A DNA stretch of 64,000 nt from Methylacidimicrobium sp. AP8 (GCF_903064525.1 NZ_LR797830.1:1054001-1118000), one strand, 5' to 3'. Shown: positions 47,118 through 55,186, numbered from the stretch's first letter. A program made the numbers and translations. Notes: generated by a model not told the origin, from the sequence alone.

Positions 47118-47645
47118 ATGAGGAAAATAGGGGGAAAGGCACCGATGGGACGGCTTGCCCAGGCGATCGGCTCGGGTCTTTTCTTGACGGGCGCTCTGCT
47201 GCTTTCCGCCGTCTCTGTCGAGGCTCGAAACGTCGCTTTCCAACCCTGGAAGGGAGAGCCGCCTCCGCCAGAGACGGGGGCCCGGATTCTCGCGATCTAC
47301 CGGATCGGCGGACAGGACATGCCGGTCTGGTCGCGAATGCCGCGGAGGCCGTATCGCGTCTTGGGAGTGCTCCGTTCGTTCGAGACCGTTGGTCTCTCCC
47401 ATCGACCTTTCTATCGCCTGGCACAGGAGGCGCGCCGACGCGGAGGAGATGCGATCGCGGTGCTGGCTCCTAGGGATCTTCCCGGCGGTTGGATTCGCGG
47501 CGATGACCCTGGGGTCACCATCCATGGGGAACGTTTCACGGTCTTGGTCCTCCGTTCGGAAAGCGGACTGCTTCTGCCGAACCCGCCCCGAGCCGTCGCA
47601 GAAGGGTGCGGGATCATCACCCGGGCCGCGTGCCGGACGACATGA
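47118..47645 (+). CDS. Secreted protein of unknown function
   Basis: I do not recognise this gene's family. It encodes a protein of 175 residues with a signal peptide (GRLAQAIGSGLFLTGALLLS, cut near VEA). The mature part contains YRVLGVLRSFETVGLSHR and QEARRRGGDAIAVLAPRD. The pattern of a strand followed by an alpha helix and a GxDAI strand is reminiscent of RcsF/YbjQ-like domains, but weakly. The start is either the ATG at 47118 or the one at 47145. Its stop overlaps the start of the dehydratase gene (ATGA), so it may be co-expressed with the fatty-acid-like cluster. Confidence 0.55.
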   Translation: MRKIGGKAPMGRLAQAIGSGLFLTGALLLSAVSVEARNVAFQPWKGEPPPPETGARILAIYRIGGQDMPVWSRMPRRPYRVLGVLRSFETVGLSHRPFYRLAQEARRRGGDAIAVLAPRDLPGGWIRGDDPGVTIHGERFTVLVLRSESGLLLPNPPRAVAEGCGIITRAACRTT

Positions 47646-48065
47646 GCCTGCCGCGATTGCCGCACGGCCCGGGCTTTACCTGGATCGACGAGGTGGAGGT
47701 CGATCGGGAGAGAGCGAGCGCCCGCGCAAAAACTTTTCTCGATCCGTCGCTGCTTGTCTTCGCGGATCACTTTCCCGGCCGGGCGATCTTTCCCGGGGTC
47801 CTGCTGGTCGAGTGCGGAGCCCAGGCCGCGGGATGCCTCTGGTCCGAACTTCTGGGCGTGACGCATCCGCAGCCCCTCCTGCTGGCGCGGATTCAAGCAT
47901 TCCGATTCCGACGGCCCGCCTTGCCCGGCCAGACTCTTGTTGTGGAGATCCGGCGGGAACGCTTACGGCAGGCTGGCGGAATTCTCCGTATCCATTTACG
48001 AATCGGAGGAGCCGCTCGCCGAAGGACGCATCTGGCTCGCGCGGGTCGACGGGAACGGGCGATAG
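47642..48065 (+). pseudogene. FabZ-like hot-dog dehydratase, frameshifted near the C-terminus
   Basis: The product would be a 3-hydroxyacyl-ACP dehydratase of about 140 residues. The active-site motif is ADHFPGRAIFPGVLLVECGAQAAG split as ADHFPGRAIFPG and VLLVECGAQAAG, with the catalytic His and Glu. After VVEIRRERLR the expected C-terminus appears one frame over, as RLAEFSVSIYESEEPLAEGR, ending at the stop at 48063-48065. The switch falls near 47966-47972 and needs loss of one base to restore frame. Without that correction the reading frame runs on antisense to the ligase gene. The start ATG overlaps the previous stop. A sequencing error would also explain this. Confidence 0.7.
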
Positions 48066-49522
48066 ATATCGTGAAAAAGCGCCCGCAGCGATTTTTCCTC
48101 GACCTTCCCTCGTGCGTTGCGGGGAAGCGCCGGAAGGCAGACGAGAAAGCGCGGGATCTTCCATTCCGGCGCGACATCGGCCAGGAGCCGCAGGAGCTCG
48201 CTTGCGCTTTTCGGGCTTTCCGCGGCGGCGATCAAATAGCTTCGGGTTCGGCCGCGCACGCCGCGAACATGGGCGTCGGTCACCGACGGGAGCCGACGCA
48301 ATAGGGCTTCGACTTCGGCCGGATGGATTTTACGGCCGCCTATCGTGATGACCGGATCGGCGCGGCCGAGCAAGCGTATCTCTCCCCGATCGGTCCACTC
48401 GGCGAGGTCGGGAAGGGTGATCCGTCGGCGACGGCCGAAGAGGGCTCTGCTGGAAACGGAGACGCGTCGAGTGCGCGTGATCGTGACCGAGACGCGGGGC
48501 AGCGGAGTGCCGACGGAGCGGCCTGCTAGGGTGGCCTCGCCGGAACCGTCATAGCTGATGCTCCCGGTTTCGGACGACCCGTAAAGGCTGTGGATCTTCA
48601 CAGAAAAGCGTTCCTGGATGCGTTGGGCCGTTTCCGCCGGCAGAGCGGCACCCGCGGAAACGGCGATCCGGAGGGATGGAAGGGGCAACGGCCTGGGCAG
48701 CTGCCCCAACGCGCGCCAGACATCGGGAACCGAAGGAAAGAAGGTGATCCGATGGCTTCGAATCCATCTCGGAATCTGGCTTGCCAGGAACGTCGCGGCC
48801 GAGACGAGGCGCATGCCCCGAAGCAGGAAGGGGAGGACCAAGCTTCCGAGAGCGTAGGAGTGTCCGAGCGGAAGGAGGGCCAAGGCTCGGTCGTTTTCTC
48901 CCGTGCCCATGGCGCAGGAGGTGTTCCATCCGTCTTCGATCATGGCTTCGGCGGAGAAGGGGAGCGGCACGGCTTCCCGCCGGCTTCCCGAAGAAAGCTT
49001 GACGACAGCGATTCCGGCGCGTCCGATTCGTCGAGGGGCAAGCCGTTCCCAGCGATGCGGTGTCCACAGGAACGAGGCGCCCAGCCGTTGGGCCGTCGGC
49101 GCTAGCTCTCCCTCCGGGATCGTAGCGTCCAGCGGCATGGCTGCGGCTCCCGCCGCCTGGCAAGCGAGAAAAGCCCCGATCCACTCCGGCCCGTTCGGCA
49201 AAGAGAAGGCGATCCAGGCGTTGCGCGCGTCGGACAGATGCTCGTGCGCAAGGGCTCGCGCCGCCGAATCGATTTCACGAAAGGAAATCCACCGATCGGA
49301 TTCCAAGGGAAGGAAGGCGGGTTCCTCCGCCAGACGTGCCGCGGTGCGTTCCCAGGCCTTCCAGAGAGCGGTCGCGCAGGGAAATGCCGTCGGAGGCGCA
49401 GGGGCGCCTTGTGCTTGTTCCTTTCGGAGTGACGGCGCGGCTTTGCTCCGGGCCGGGATCTGGAGCGGCCGGCTCCCGTCGGTCGGTTCCGTCTCGGATC
49501 GACTACCAACTTTGTGAGCCAT
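47996..49522 (-). CDS. AMP-forming acyl-activating enzyme (acyl-CoA/ACP synthetase-like)
   Basis: ANL-superfamily enzymes adenylate a carboxylic acid and pass it to CoA or a carrier protein. The 508-residue protein has an atypical A3 core (KLSSGSRREAVPLPFSA instead of TSGTTGxPK), the A5 motif HSLYGSSETGSISYDG, the A8 hinge LGRADPVITIGGRKIHPAEVE, and the catalytic Lys region RNARGKVEEKSL. The start at ATG 49522 is preferred over an upstream reading. It converges with the dehydratase gene, overlapping by 70 bases. It is probably the starter-activating enzyme of the pathway at 47-57 kb, but this rests on context. Confidence 0.78.
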   Translation of the reverse strand: MAHKVGSRSETEPTDGSRPLQIPARSKAAPSLRKEQAQGAPAPPTAFPCATALWKAWERTAARLAEEPAFLPLESDRWISFREIDSAARALAHEHLSDARNAWIAFSLPNGPEWIGAFLACQAAGAAAMPLDATIPEGELAPTAQRLGASFLWTPHRWERLAPRRIGRAGIAVVKLSSGSRREAVPLPFSAEAMIEDGWNTSCAMGTGENDRALALLPLGHSYALGSLVLPFLLRGMRLVSAATFLASQIPRWIRSHRITFFPSVPDVWRALGQLPRPLPLPSLRIAVSAGAALPAETAQRIQERFSVKIHSLYGSSETGSISYDGSGEATLAGRSVGTPLPRVSVTITRTRRVSVSSRALFGRRRRITLPDLAEWTDRGEIRLLGRADPVITIGGRKIHPAEVEALLRRLPSVTDAHVRGVRGRTRSYLIAAAESPKSASELLRLLADVAPEWKIPRFLVCLPALPRNARGKVEEKSLRALFHDIYRPFPSTRASQMRPSASGSSDS

Positions 49523-49683
49523 GCAAGCGAGGCCCCGCCATAACGGCGGCGGAGACTCATAACGCTTTTGCTCTCGCGAAGGCGAGCGTAATCGAGCGGA
49601 GAACGAGCGCAAGCGGCGACCCACTGTGAAGAAAAAATAAAATCTTGCCCGGGCTGCCGGTTTCCGGCATAAGGCAATGCCCG

Positions 49684-50262
49684 ATGGCTTTTGCTAAGCT
49701 TCTTTTTAGCGGTTCGGTCGTATTTTCGGTTGCGGTAGCGGCTTACGGCCAGAAAGGAGCGGCGGTCTCCTCCATCCCGGTGAGCCCGAATCCCAGGGCG
49801 TTCGTGCAGGCGCTCCCCAAGCAAAAGCACTCCCGCGGGATGTGCGCGCGTGCGGTGCGCATGGCCGTAGAAAAGCTCACGGGCCGGAAACTCGAGCGGA
49901 GGGACTATGCCAAGGAGTACGGAGTGCCGCTTCTGAAGACCGGCTGCTATCGGCGGATCTCCGCCAACGTGGTGCCGAAGAACTACGACGTGCGGATCCT
50001 TCTACCGAGAAAGAGAAGCCACTACGGCCATATCGAGGTGTTTTACCAGGGGCACTGGTACTCCGACTTCCGGCAGCCGGGTTCTCTTTGGAATGTTTGG
50101 CCCAAGGAGTATGCCGGCATCCAGCATTACCGATTCGTCGGTCAGACGTCCCCGCAACCGACAGAACGACGGGCGATTCCGGTCCAGCACGTGAGCCGGA
50201 CGGGCGCGCGCCGGGCGAACCTGCGGACCGCCGGGGCTGCCTTGGCCAGCCCGGTCTTTTAA
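49684..50262 (+). CDS. Secreted CHAP/NlpC-like cysteine hydrolase, putative
   Basis: This 192-residue protein has a signal peptide (MAFAKLLFSGSVVFSVAVAAYG). The mature part has RGMCARAVRMAVEKLTG with a candidate catalytic Cys, then HYGHIEVFYQGHWYSDFRQ with a candidate His and a Trp. This Cys..His spacing and the YGHI..F pattern resemble CHAP and NlpC/P60 peptidoglycan amidases. A Pro/Arg-rich tail follows. The upstream 160 bases hold no gene that I can support. The peptidase assignment is tentative because the family match is only by motif. Confidence 0.5.
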   Translation: MAFAKLLFSGSVVFSVAVAAYGQKGAAVSSIPVSPNPRAFVQALPKQKHSRGMCARAVRMAVEKLTGRKLERRDYAKEYGVPLLKTGCYRRISANVVPKNYDVRILLPRKRSHYGHIEVFYQGHWYSDFRQPGSLWNVWPKEYAGIQHYRFVGQTSPQPTERRAIPVQHVSRTGARRANLRTAGAALASPVF

Positions 50263-50385
50263 CCTCCGGCTTCCTGCCGTTTCTGCGCAAGGAGTCGAAA
50301 AGGAGCAGGCCTGGAACGACCCGGTTGCGCTCCGGCAGTACTCTTGCGGCGTTCCGGAAGCAGCAGGGCTCGGGAATGAGCCGGG

Positions 50386-50772
50386 TTATTTGTCGACCGT
50401 GCGCTTGCCGGTGAAAAATTCTTCCAAGTCGCCGCCGATCCCGCGGAAGGTTTTGTCCACGTCGTTCCCGAACTTCCCGAACGCGTCGGACTTGCCCGTT
50501 TTTTTGGACTGCAAACCGTGCTTCCTGCCGGCAGACCGCTTCGTGCCCGCGCCTGCGGTTTTGCCGGCGGATGCCTGATTCCGGCCGGCAGAAGAAGGAG
50601 AACCGTTCCGCGCTCCGGATTGCGCCGTCTTCCCTCCCGAAGGAGACGCCGCCGCGGACGCCGGAGCAGCGGCAGCACGACACAGCAGGGCAGCCGGCGT
50701 GAAGAGCGAAGCGGTGGCCAGCGCCCCGGTCGCCAGCAAAGAGAGCGAACGCGCAGAAAGTCCGTCCCTCAT
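50386..50772 (-). CDS. Small secreted protein A with EEFF-RTVDK C-terminal motif
   Basis: I do not recognise this family. The 128-residue protein has a signal peptide (RSLSLLATGALATASLFTPA), a low-complexity Ala/Gly/Ser/Lys-rich middle, and ends in KTFRGIGGD followed by LEEFFTGKRTVDK. The last 22 residues share 16 identities with the C-terminus of the neighbouring gene at 50965-51399. The body of the two proteins is otherwise unlike. The conserved tail suggests the functional part is the C-terminal helix. The ATG at 50772 follows a region with no other gene. Confidence 0.65.
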   Translation of the reverse strand: MRDGLSARSLSLLATGALATASLFTPAALLCRAAAAPASAAASPSGGKTAQSGARNGSPSSAGRNQASAGKTAGAGTKRSAGRKHGLQSKKTGKSDAFGKFGNDVDKTFRGIGGDLEEFFTGKRTVDK

Positions 50773-50830
50773 GCTTTAATACGAATAATCATACGGCGTA
50801 GATCCGATTTATCCAGCGAGAAGAAAAGAA

Positions 50831-50878
50831 AAACGGTTCGACAACCGGGTGCGCATGCCGGTGAAGAACGAACCGTTT
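50831..50878 (-). terminator. Rho-independent terminator downstream of small protein B
   Basis: AAACGGTTCG (50869-50878 on the minus strand) pairs with CGAACCGTTT (50831-50840) in a perfect 10-bp stem around an ACCGG/CCGGT inner hairpin. On the minus strand the stem is followed by TTCTTTTCTTCT. It lies 86 bases past the stop of the gene at 50965-51399. The loop carries a stretch resembling the end of small protein A. Confidence 0.7.
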
Positions 50879-50964
50879 CCGGCGTGAAGCCGCCCGCGAG
50901 AGTGCGACCTACCCATAAGATGGGAAGTGCTCGCCGGGGCCACAGACAGCCTGCCCGCGACGGC

Positions 50965-51399
50965 TCAATCATCCTTATCCACCGTTCGGGTTCCGACGAA
51001 AAACTCTTCGAAGTCGGCGCCGATCTTCCGGAAGAGCTTCGCGATCTGAATGCCGACGGGTTCGGGCTTGGCGGCCTGCGTCGTTTTCGCGCTTTTGCGC
51101 TGCTGCTCCGTCGAGGACAATCGGCTCGGCCGGGGTTGTGCTGGAGCGGTTTTGCGGCCGGTCTGCGGGCGGGCGAGGGGCCCTGGCTTGTCTAACGAAT
51201 CGGTTCCCGCTGCCGTCGGCGGGACGCTGGCCGGTTCATCGGAGTGGGTGGTGGTCCATTCGGATCGATCGGCACCGGCTGCGCTGCTGCCGTATGCCGT
51301 AAAGAGGGACGGAAAAAACTCGGCGCTCAGGAGCCAGCCTGCGCTTACCATCGCCGGAAGAACAGCGTAACGGGCCGCGGCCCGAACCACGGATCGCAC
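50965..51399 (-). CDS. Small secreted protein B with EEFF-RTVDK C-terminal motif
   Basis: This 144-residue protein is a paralogue of the gene at 50386-50772 in its last 22 residues. The start is GTG at 51399, giving a signal peptide (VVRAAARYAVLPAMVSAGWL, cut near SSA). A Pro/Thr/Ser-rich linker follows, then KLFRKIGAD and FEEFFVGTRTVDKDD. The function is unknown. A conserved pattern K-x-F-R-x-I-G-x-D, x-E-E-F-F-x-G-x-R-T-V-D-K is shared with protein A. Both genes are on the minus strand, in tandem, and a terminator lies between them. Confidence 0.6.
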   Translation of the reverse strand: MRSVVRAAARYAVLPAMVSAGWLLSAEFFPSLFTAYGSSAAGADRSEWTTTHSDEPASVPPTAAGTDSLDKPGPLARPQTGRKTAPAQPRPSRLSSTEQQRKSAKTTQAAKPEPVGIQIAKLFRKIGADFEEFFVGTRTVDKDD

Positions 51400-51582
51400 G
51401 CCGGAAAGCTGACCGAGGTGGCACTGCGAATCAAGAAGAAAATTGACAACGTATTTAGACAGATCAGCTTCTAGGGAATGAACGCCTGCCGGCACGACGT
51501 TGCGGAGACAAAAATCCGAGGTGGCGGAGAGAGGCGTTGGACCCGGGCTCGGCTCGACAGCGAGATCTCTGGGAGCGTGCGA

Positions 51583-51590
51583 GGGGGGGG
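51583..51590. repeat. G8 homopolymer tract near the start of the radical SAM gene
   Basis: Eight G residues separate a frame reading DLWERAR (start TTG 51537 with GGAGAG upstream) from the frame reading AREPIFGNRIFVRGVIE. A ninth G would join them. Such tracts can vary by slippage during replication, or can be miscalled in sequencing. Confidence 0.6.
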
Positions 51591-52158
51591 CGCGCGAGCC
51601 GATTTTCGGCAACCGGATTTTCGTCCGTGGGGTGATTGAAGTCGGCAATTTTTGCCGGCAAAACTGCATGTATTGCGGGATGCGCCGGGAGAACGGCGAT
51701 CTTCGCCGATTCCGCTTGGCGCGGGAAGCCGTTCGGCGCCTGCTCGAAGAGCGTCTGCCCGCGTCCGTTACGGACCTGAACTTCCAGGCGGGGGAGGATC
51801 CTGTCGTCCTTCGGGAGGTGGTGCTGCCGGTGATCGAAGATCTGGCAAAGGAAAGCCGGCTCGGGATCAGCCTCTGCATGGGAACTCTCGCGTTTCGTCT
51901 TTACGATGCCGCGAAACGAGCCGGCGCACGGGGATACATCCTCAAGTTGGAAACGGGGGATGCCCGGCATTATCGGCTGCTGCAACGCCCGGGAACGCTG
52001 GAAAGCCGGATCGAGGCGATCCGGTATCCGGCCGAAACGGGTTGGCGCGTCTCCTTTGGCTGGATCCACGGGTTGCCGCAGCAGACCCCTGCTCAGGAAG
52101 CGGAGACGCTCGATTTGCTCTGTTCGCTGCCGCTTTCCGGTTGCGGCGTGAGCCCTTT

Positions 52159-52340
52159 GACGGCCATTTCTCACAAATTTCGTAGCCGAGGCGCCGCAAA
52201 TGGGCTTGGGTGCGAGGCGGGCGCAGGTTTTCCACCGGAGCTGTATGAAGACATACTGCGAGGATGGAAAACCAAGCGGGAGCGAAGCAGACGAGCCCGT
52301 TTTGCAAGCCGTAGGAGAAAGCTTGTGAGAAATGGCCGTT
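52159..52340. mobile_element. 182-bp palindromic MITE-like insertion
   Basis: Perfect terminal inverted repeats of 17 bp (ACGGCCATTTCTCACAA at 52160-52176 and its complement at 52323-52339) bound the element. The inner sequence is palindromic about the same axis (52249.5): GGTTTTCCA at 52226-52234 mirrors TGGAAAACC at 52265-52273, and GTATG-AAGA-CATAC forms the centre. No transposase gene fits inside. Deleting 52159-52340 rejoins the radical SAM reading frame as GVSP|FIPGEGTP. The flanks suggest a TT target duplication, though that short sequence could be chance. Confidence 0.85.
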
Positions 52341-52710
52341 CATACCCGGGGAGGGTACTCCGGTCGCTTCCGAACCGCCGGGAGACCTCAACCGCACGCT
52401 CAACGCCGTGGCGGTTCTTCGGCTCTCCTCGTCGCACTGGATGATTCCGGCCGTGAGCGCCCTGAACCTTTGCGACGTTTCCGGGTACGTGCGGGCGATC
52501 GAGGCGGGAGCGAACCTGGCTACCGTCAATCTGACGCCCGACGAATGGCGGGAAGATTACCGAATCTACTGCCGGAGCCGATGGATTATGACCGAGGAGC
52601 GGGTTCTGCGGGCGATCGAGCAGGCGGGCTGCGAGCCGAGCTCGCAGAGTTGGATCGCCGCCTTATCGCCTCGCTGCCGCCTACGTCTCCTCATCCCGAA
52701 ACGAGCAAGC

Positions 52711-53766
52711 CTACGGCTTGAAGAACGGCGGGCGGCGCTCTCTTCGGCCGGCCCCCGGCGCGAAGTGGAGATGGATCCACGACAGCTGGTGGCTGGTACC
52801 CCAAATCGGAACAAGGATTTCCGGCCTCTTTTCGGATAAGAGCGTAGCCGCGCGGATCGTCTGCCATCCGGAGGAGACAGAGAATGCGCTTCCGATATAG
52901 GGATAGGATTCCACGCAAGGGAAGGAGCCGAGCACCTGTCTTTCCAGCGACTCAAGCCACGAGCCCCGCGCCGTCGGATGGACGGGCACATGCGGCAGCC
53001 CTTGGGCGAAGCGGGATGCAATCAGCGGCAGTTCCTTTCGGCTCGCATACGGGAAACTCATCGGCGCGGGTGCAACGGAGAAAAGCCCGCTTTCCGGGCG
53101 GGCGGTCAGAAGCAGCGCAACCGCGCCTTCCGCCGGTCGAAAAGGTCGAGAGGGATGAAGCCAGCTGGCGGAGCGGAAGGCGTCCAGGGTTATGGAGGTG
53201 ATCTCCTCGGAGGCGGCGAGCAGAACCGTCGACGCGTGTCCGAGTTCCAGCCAGATCCTTCCCATCCGGAGTCCTTCCACCCAAGCCGATTCATCTCCGA
53301 CGAGCGAGCAGCTAGGACCGCGAAGGCCGAATACGGCGGCCGCATGGCTGGTAGCCGCATTGTAGACGGTTTCAGGAAAGAGAAGAGGACTGGCGAACCG
53401 CCGCCCTTGGCCTCGATAGCCGGCGAAGAAGCGGGCGCTATGGGAGATGCTGCCGTTGTTGAAGACCGCAATGAGCCCCATTCCGCCTCGATCCGCTGCA
53501 CCGGCTCCGGCCAGCGCTTGTCCGATCGCTTCCACGAGGAACTGTGTAAGCGAGCCCGCCCGGCGAAGCCGCGGCTCTTCCGCCCAAACCTGCCACCGCC
53601 GATCCGATCGGTCCACCGCGAAGACAGGAAAGCTCCGGGTCGGGGCGGAAGCCAGGACCATGGCGCGCTCTTCCGGCGGGACCGGCCGGATCAGGCTTTC
53701 CGGGCCGAATCCGGCGGGGGAAACCACGCCGAGGGCACGCGCGTGGAGGAGCAGACGGTCAGTCAT
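52711..53766 (-). CDS. Ketosynthase-like chain-length-factor partner (non-catalytic)
   Basis: This 351-residue thiolase-fold protein resembles beta-ketoacyl synthases but lacks catalytic residues. Where the neighbouring ketosynthase has ANSCSSGTDA, this one has VGDESAWVEG, with Glu in place of the nucleophile Cys, at the same distance from the following GEAD/GHAS strand. No HGTGT motif is present. Such proteins serve as partner subunits (chain-length factors) in type II polyketide and aryl-polyene-like systems. It overlaps the ketosynthase gene by 8 bases, consistent with a heterodimer. Confidence 0.75.
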   Translation of the reverse strand: MTDRLLLHARALGVVSPAGFGPESLIRPVPPEERAMVLASAPTRSFPVFAVDRSDRRWQVWAEEPRLRRAGSLTQFLVEAIGQALAGAGAADRGGMGLIAVFNNGSISHSARFFAGYRGQGRRFASPLLFPETVYNAATSHAAAVFGLRGPSCSLVGDESAWVEGLRMGRIWLELGHASTVLLAASEEITSITLDAFRSASWLHPSRPFRPAEGAVALLLTARPESGLFSVAPAPMSFPYASRKELPLIASRFAQGLPHVPVHPTARGSWLESLERQVLGSFPCVESYPYIGSAFSVSSGWQTIRAATLLSEKRPEILVPIWGTSHQLSWIHLHFAPGAGRRERRPPFFKP

Positions 53767-54991
53767 GTCGGGTAAAGACCAGTGCGGCGTTGGTCCCGCC
53801 GAATCCGGCGTTTACGCTCATCACGTGGGTGAGCGGCTGGAGTGGTTCCTGCGGTCGGACAAGGGCTTGCTCGACTTCGGCAAGGGGAGAGACGGTGTTC
53901 CACTGCGGAGGCAGCCGCCCCGTCCGCAAGGCGAAGATCGAAAAGACGGCTTCGATCGCGCCGGCAGCGCCCAGCGTATGGCCGATGATCGCCTTCACAC
54001 TGCTCATCCGCGGGATCCGCCAGCCGATCCCGAAGAGGCGCGAGTAAGCGCGGGCCTCCGATTCATCGTTCAGGCATGTACCGGTCCCGTGTGCATTCAG
54101 GTACCCGATTTCCCCCGGATCTACTTTCGCGGAAAGGAGGGCCGCCTCGATGGCCCGGCAAAGGGCGGTTCCGTCCGGGGCCGGCTGGGTCAGATGATAG
54201 AGGTCGGTGGCTTGACCGTACCCGCTCAGCAGGCAGAGAGGGCGCGCGCGCCGGCTCGATGCGTGCTCTAGGCTTTCCAGCACCAGAAAGGCCGCGCCTT
54301 CTCCGAGAAGAAGTCCACTTCGCCTCTGGTCGAAGGGAGCGCAACGCCCGGCAGTGAGGATTCGTAACGAATCGAATCCAACGAAGACGGTCTCCGCAAG
54401 AGCCTCGAACCCCCCCGCCAGAACGCAGTCGGCTTCGCCGGACCAGATCATTTGAGCGGCATGGCCGAGCGCATCGGTCCCGCTGGAACAGGAATTGGCG
54501 ATCACGAGCGAGCGGCCGCACAGGCCGAATGCTCGCTGAAGATCGACGGCCTGCTGCTGGGGCTGGTACCGCCCGACCCAACGGAGGCGCCCGCGGCGGC
54601 CTGCGAGAAGCTCGCCGAGAAATCGCTCTCCGAACTCCATGGCTCCTTCGGTGGTGGCCAGGCAGAGGGGGATCTGCGGAAGCCGCACCCGCCCATCGGA
54701 GGTAAGCAGATCCGCCTGCGCGAGGGCTTCCCGAGCGGCCGGAATCGCCAGGCGCGAGGCGCGCGGGAGTTTGCGGGACGTGTGCGAGGGGAGGGAGGGC
54801 AGGCATGCTTGAGCCGCAGAGCGGCAGCGGCATCCTTCCGTATCGAATAGATCGACCGCGCGAGCGCCGTCTTTTCCTTCGAGCAGCCCATCGCAGGAAG
54901 AGCTGACGTCTTCTCCGAGAGCCGTAACCATCCCAACTCCGGTTACGGCGACGATGGGTCTTTGTGTGCTTCGGGTGGCCATGCCCCGCAT
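53759..54991 (-). CDS. Beta-ketoacyl-ACP synthase II-like ketosynthase (FabF family)
   Basis: The catalytic ketosynthase condenses acyl-ACP with malonyl-ACP. The protein of about 410 residues shows the nucleophile Cys in ANSCSSGTDALGH, the first His in NAHGTGTCLNDESE, the Lys/second His in SSVKAIIGHTLGAAGAIEA, and the C-terminal NAGFGGTNAALVF. The fold starts VAVTGVGMVTALGEDV. The ATG is either 54991 or 54982. The gene is divergent from the ACP gene across 195 bases, which probably hold the shared promoters. It differs from the housekeeping set, as no fabG, fabD or fabH is present nearby. Confidence 0.9.
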   Translation of the reverse strand: MRGMATRSTQRPIVAVTGVGMVTALGEDVSSSCDGLLEGKDGARAVDLFDTEGCRCRSAAQACLPSLPSHTSRKLPRASRLAIPAAREALAQADLLTSDGRVRLPQIPLCLATTEGAMEFGERFLGELLAGRRGRLRWVGRYQPQQQAVDLQRAFGLCGRSLVIANSCSSGTDALGHAAQMIWSGEADCVLAGGFEALAETVFVGFDSLRILTAGRCAPFDQRRSGLLLGEGAAFLVLESLEHASSRRARPLCLLSGYGQATDLYHLTQPAPDGTALCRAIEAALLSAKVDPGEIGYLNAHGTGTCLNDESEARAYSRLFGIGWRIPRMSSVKAIIGHTLGAAGAIEAVFSIFALRTGRLPPQWNTVSPLAEVEQALVRPQEPLQPLTHVMSVNAGFGGTNAALVFTRHD

Positions 54992-55186
54992 GCTACCGGA
55001 TAAAGAGCCAGAAGACGATCTAGGAAGGAAAGAAGCGGCGTTATCTTGCCGGGCCCATGGAGGGCCTCTGTGCGCTTGCCGCTGCGGAGGCGGGCTTTAC
55101 CGCGGTCGATGGGGCGGAAAAGAGAAATTTTCGGGTAGACTTCTCCATAGCGTTTTTCTCTAAATACACCCGACCTTTCTGCCTGG

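Larger units (their letters stand above)
51537..52721 (+). pseudogene. Disrupted HydE/BioB-like radical SAM enzyme
   Basis: The cluster motif CX3CX2C is intact in GNFCRQNCMYCGMRREN. A second half contains FIPGEGTPVASEPPGDLNRT, HWMIPAVSALNLCDVSGY, GANLATVNLTPDEW and MTEERVLRAIEQAG, the pattern of HydE, PylB and biotin-synthase relatives. Three lesions separate the frames. They are a G8 tract at 51583-51590 (the natural-looking start TTG GAC at 51537 fits only if it were G9), the 182-bp insertion at 52159-52340, and a GGG (expected GGGG) near 52630. With all three corrected the protein is about 334 residues and ends at the stop at 52719-52721, only 11 bases into the convergent gene. A GTG at 51521 gives an alternative start in the main frame. 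Confidence 0.75.

Noticed and set aside
52408-52839. Extended C-terminus of the radical SAM gene
   Set aside because: This frame runs 128 bases into the convergent ketosynthase partner; the family-like tail (LRAELAELDRRLIASLP) is in the other frame and ends at 52721.
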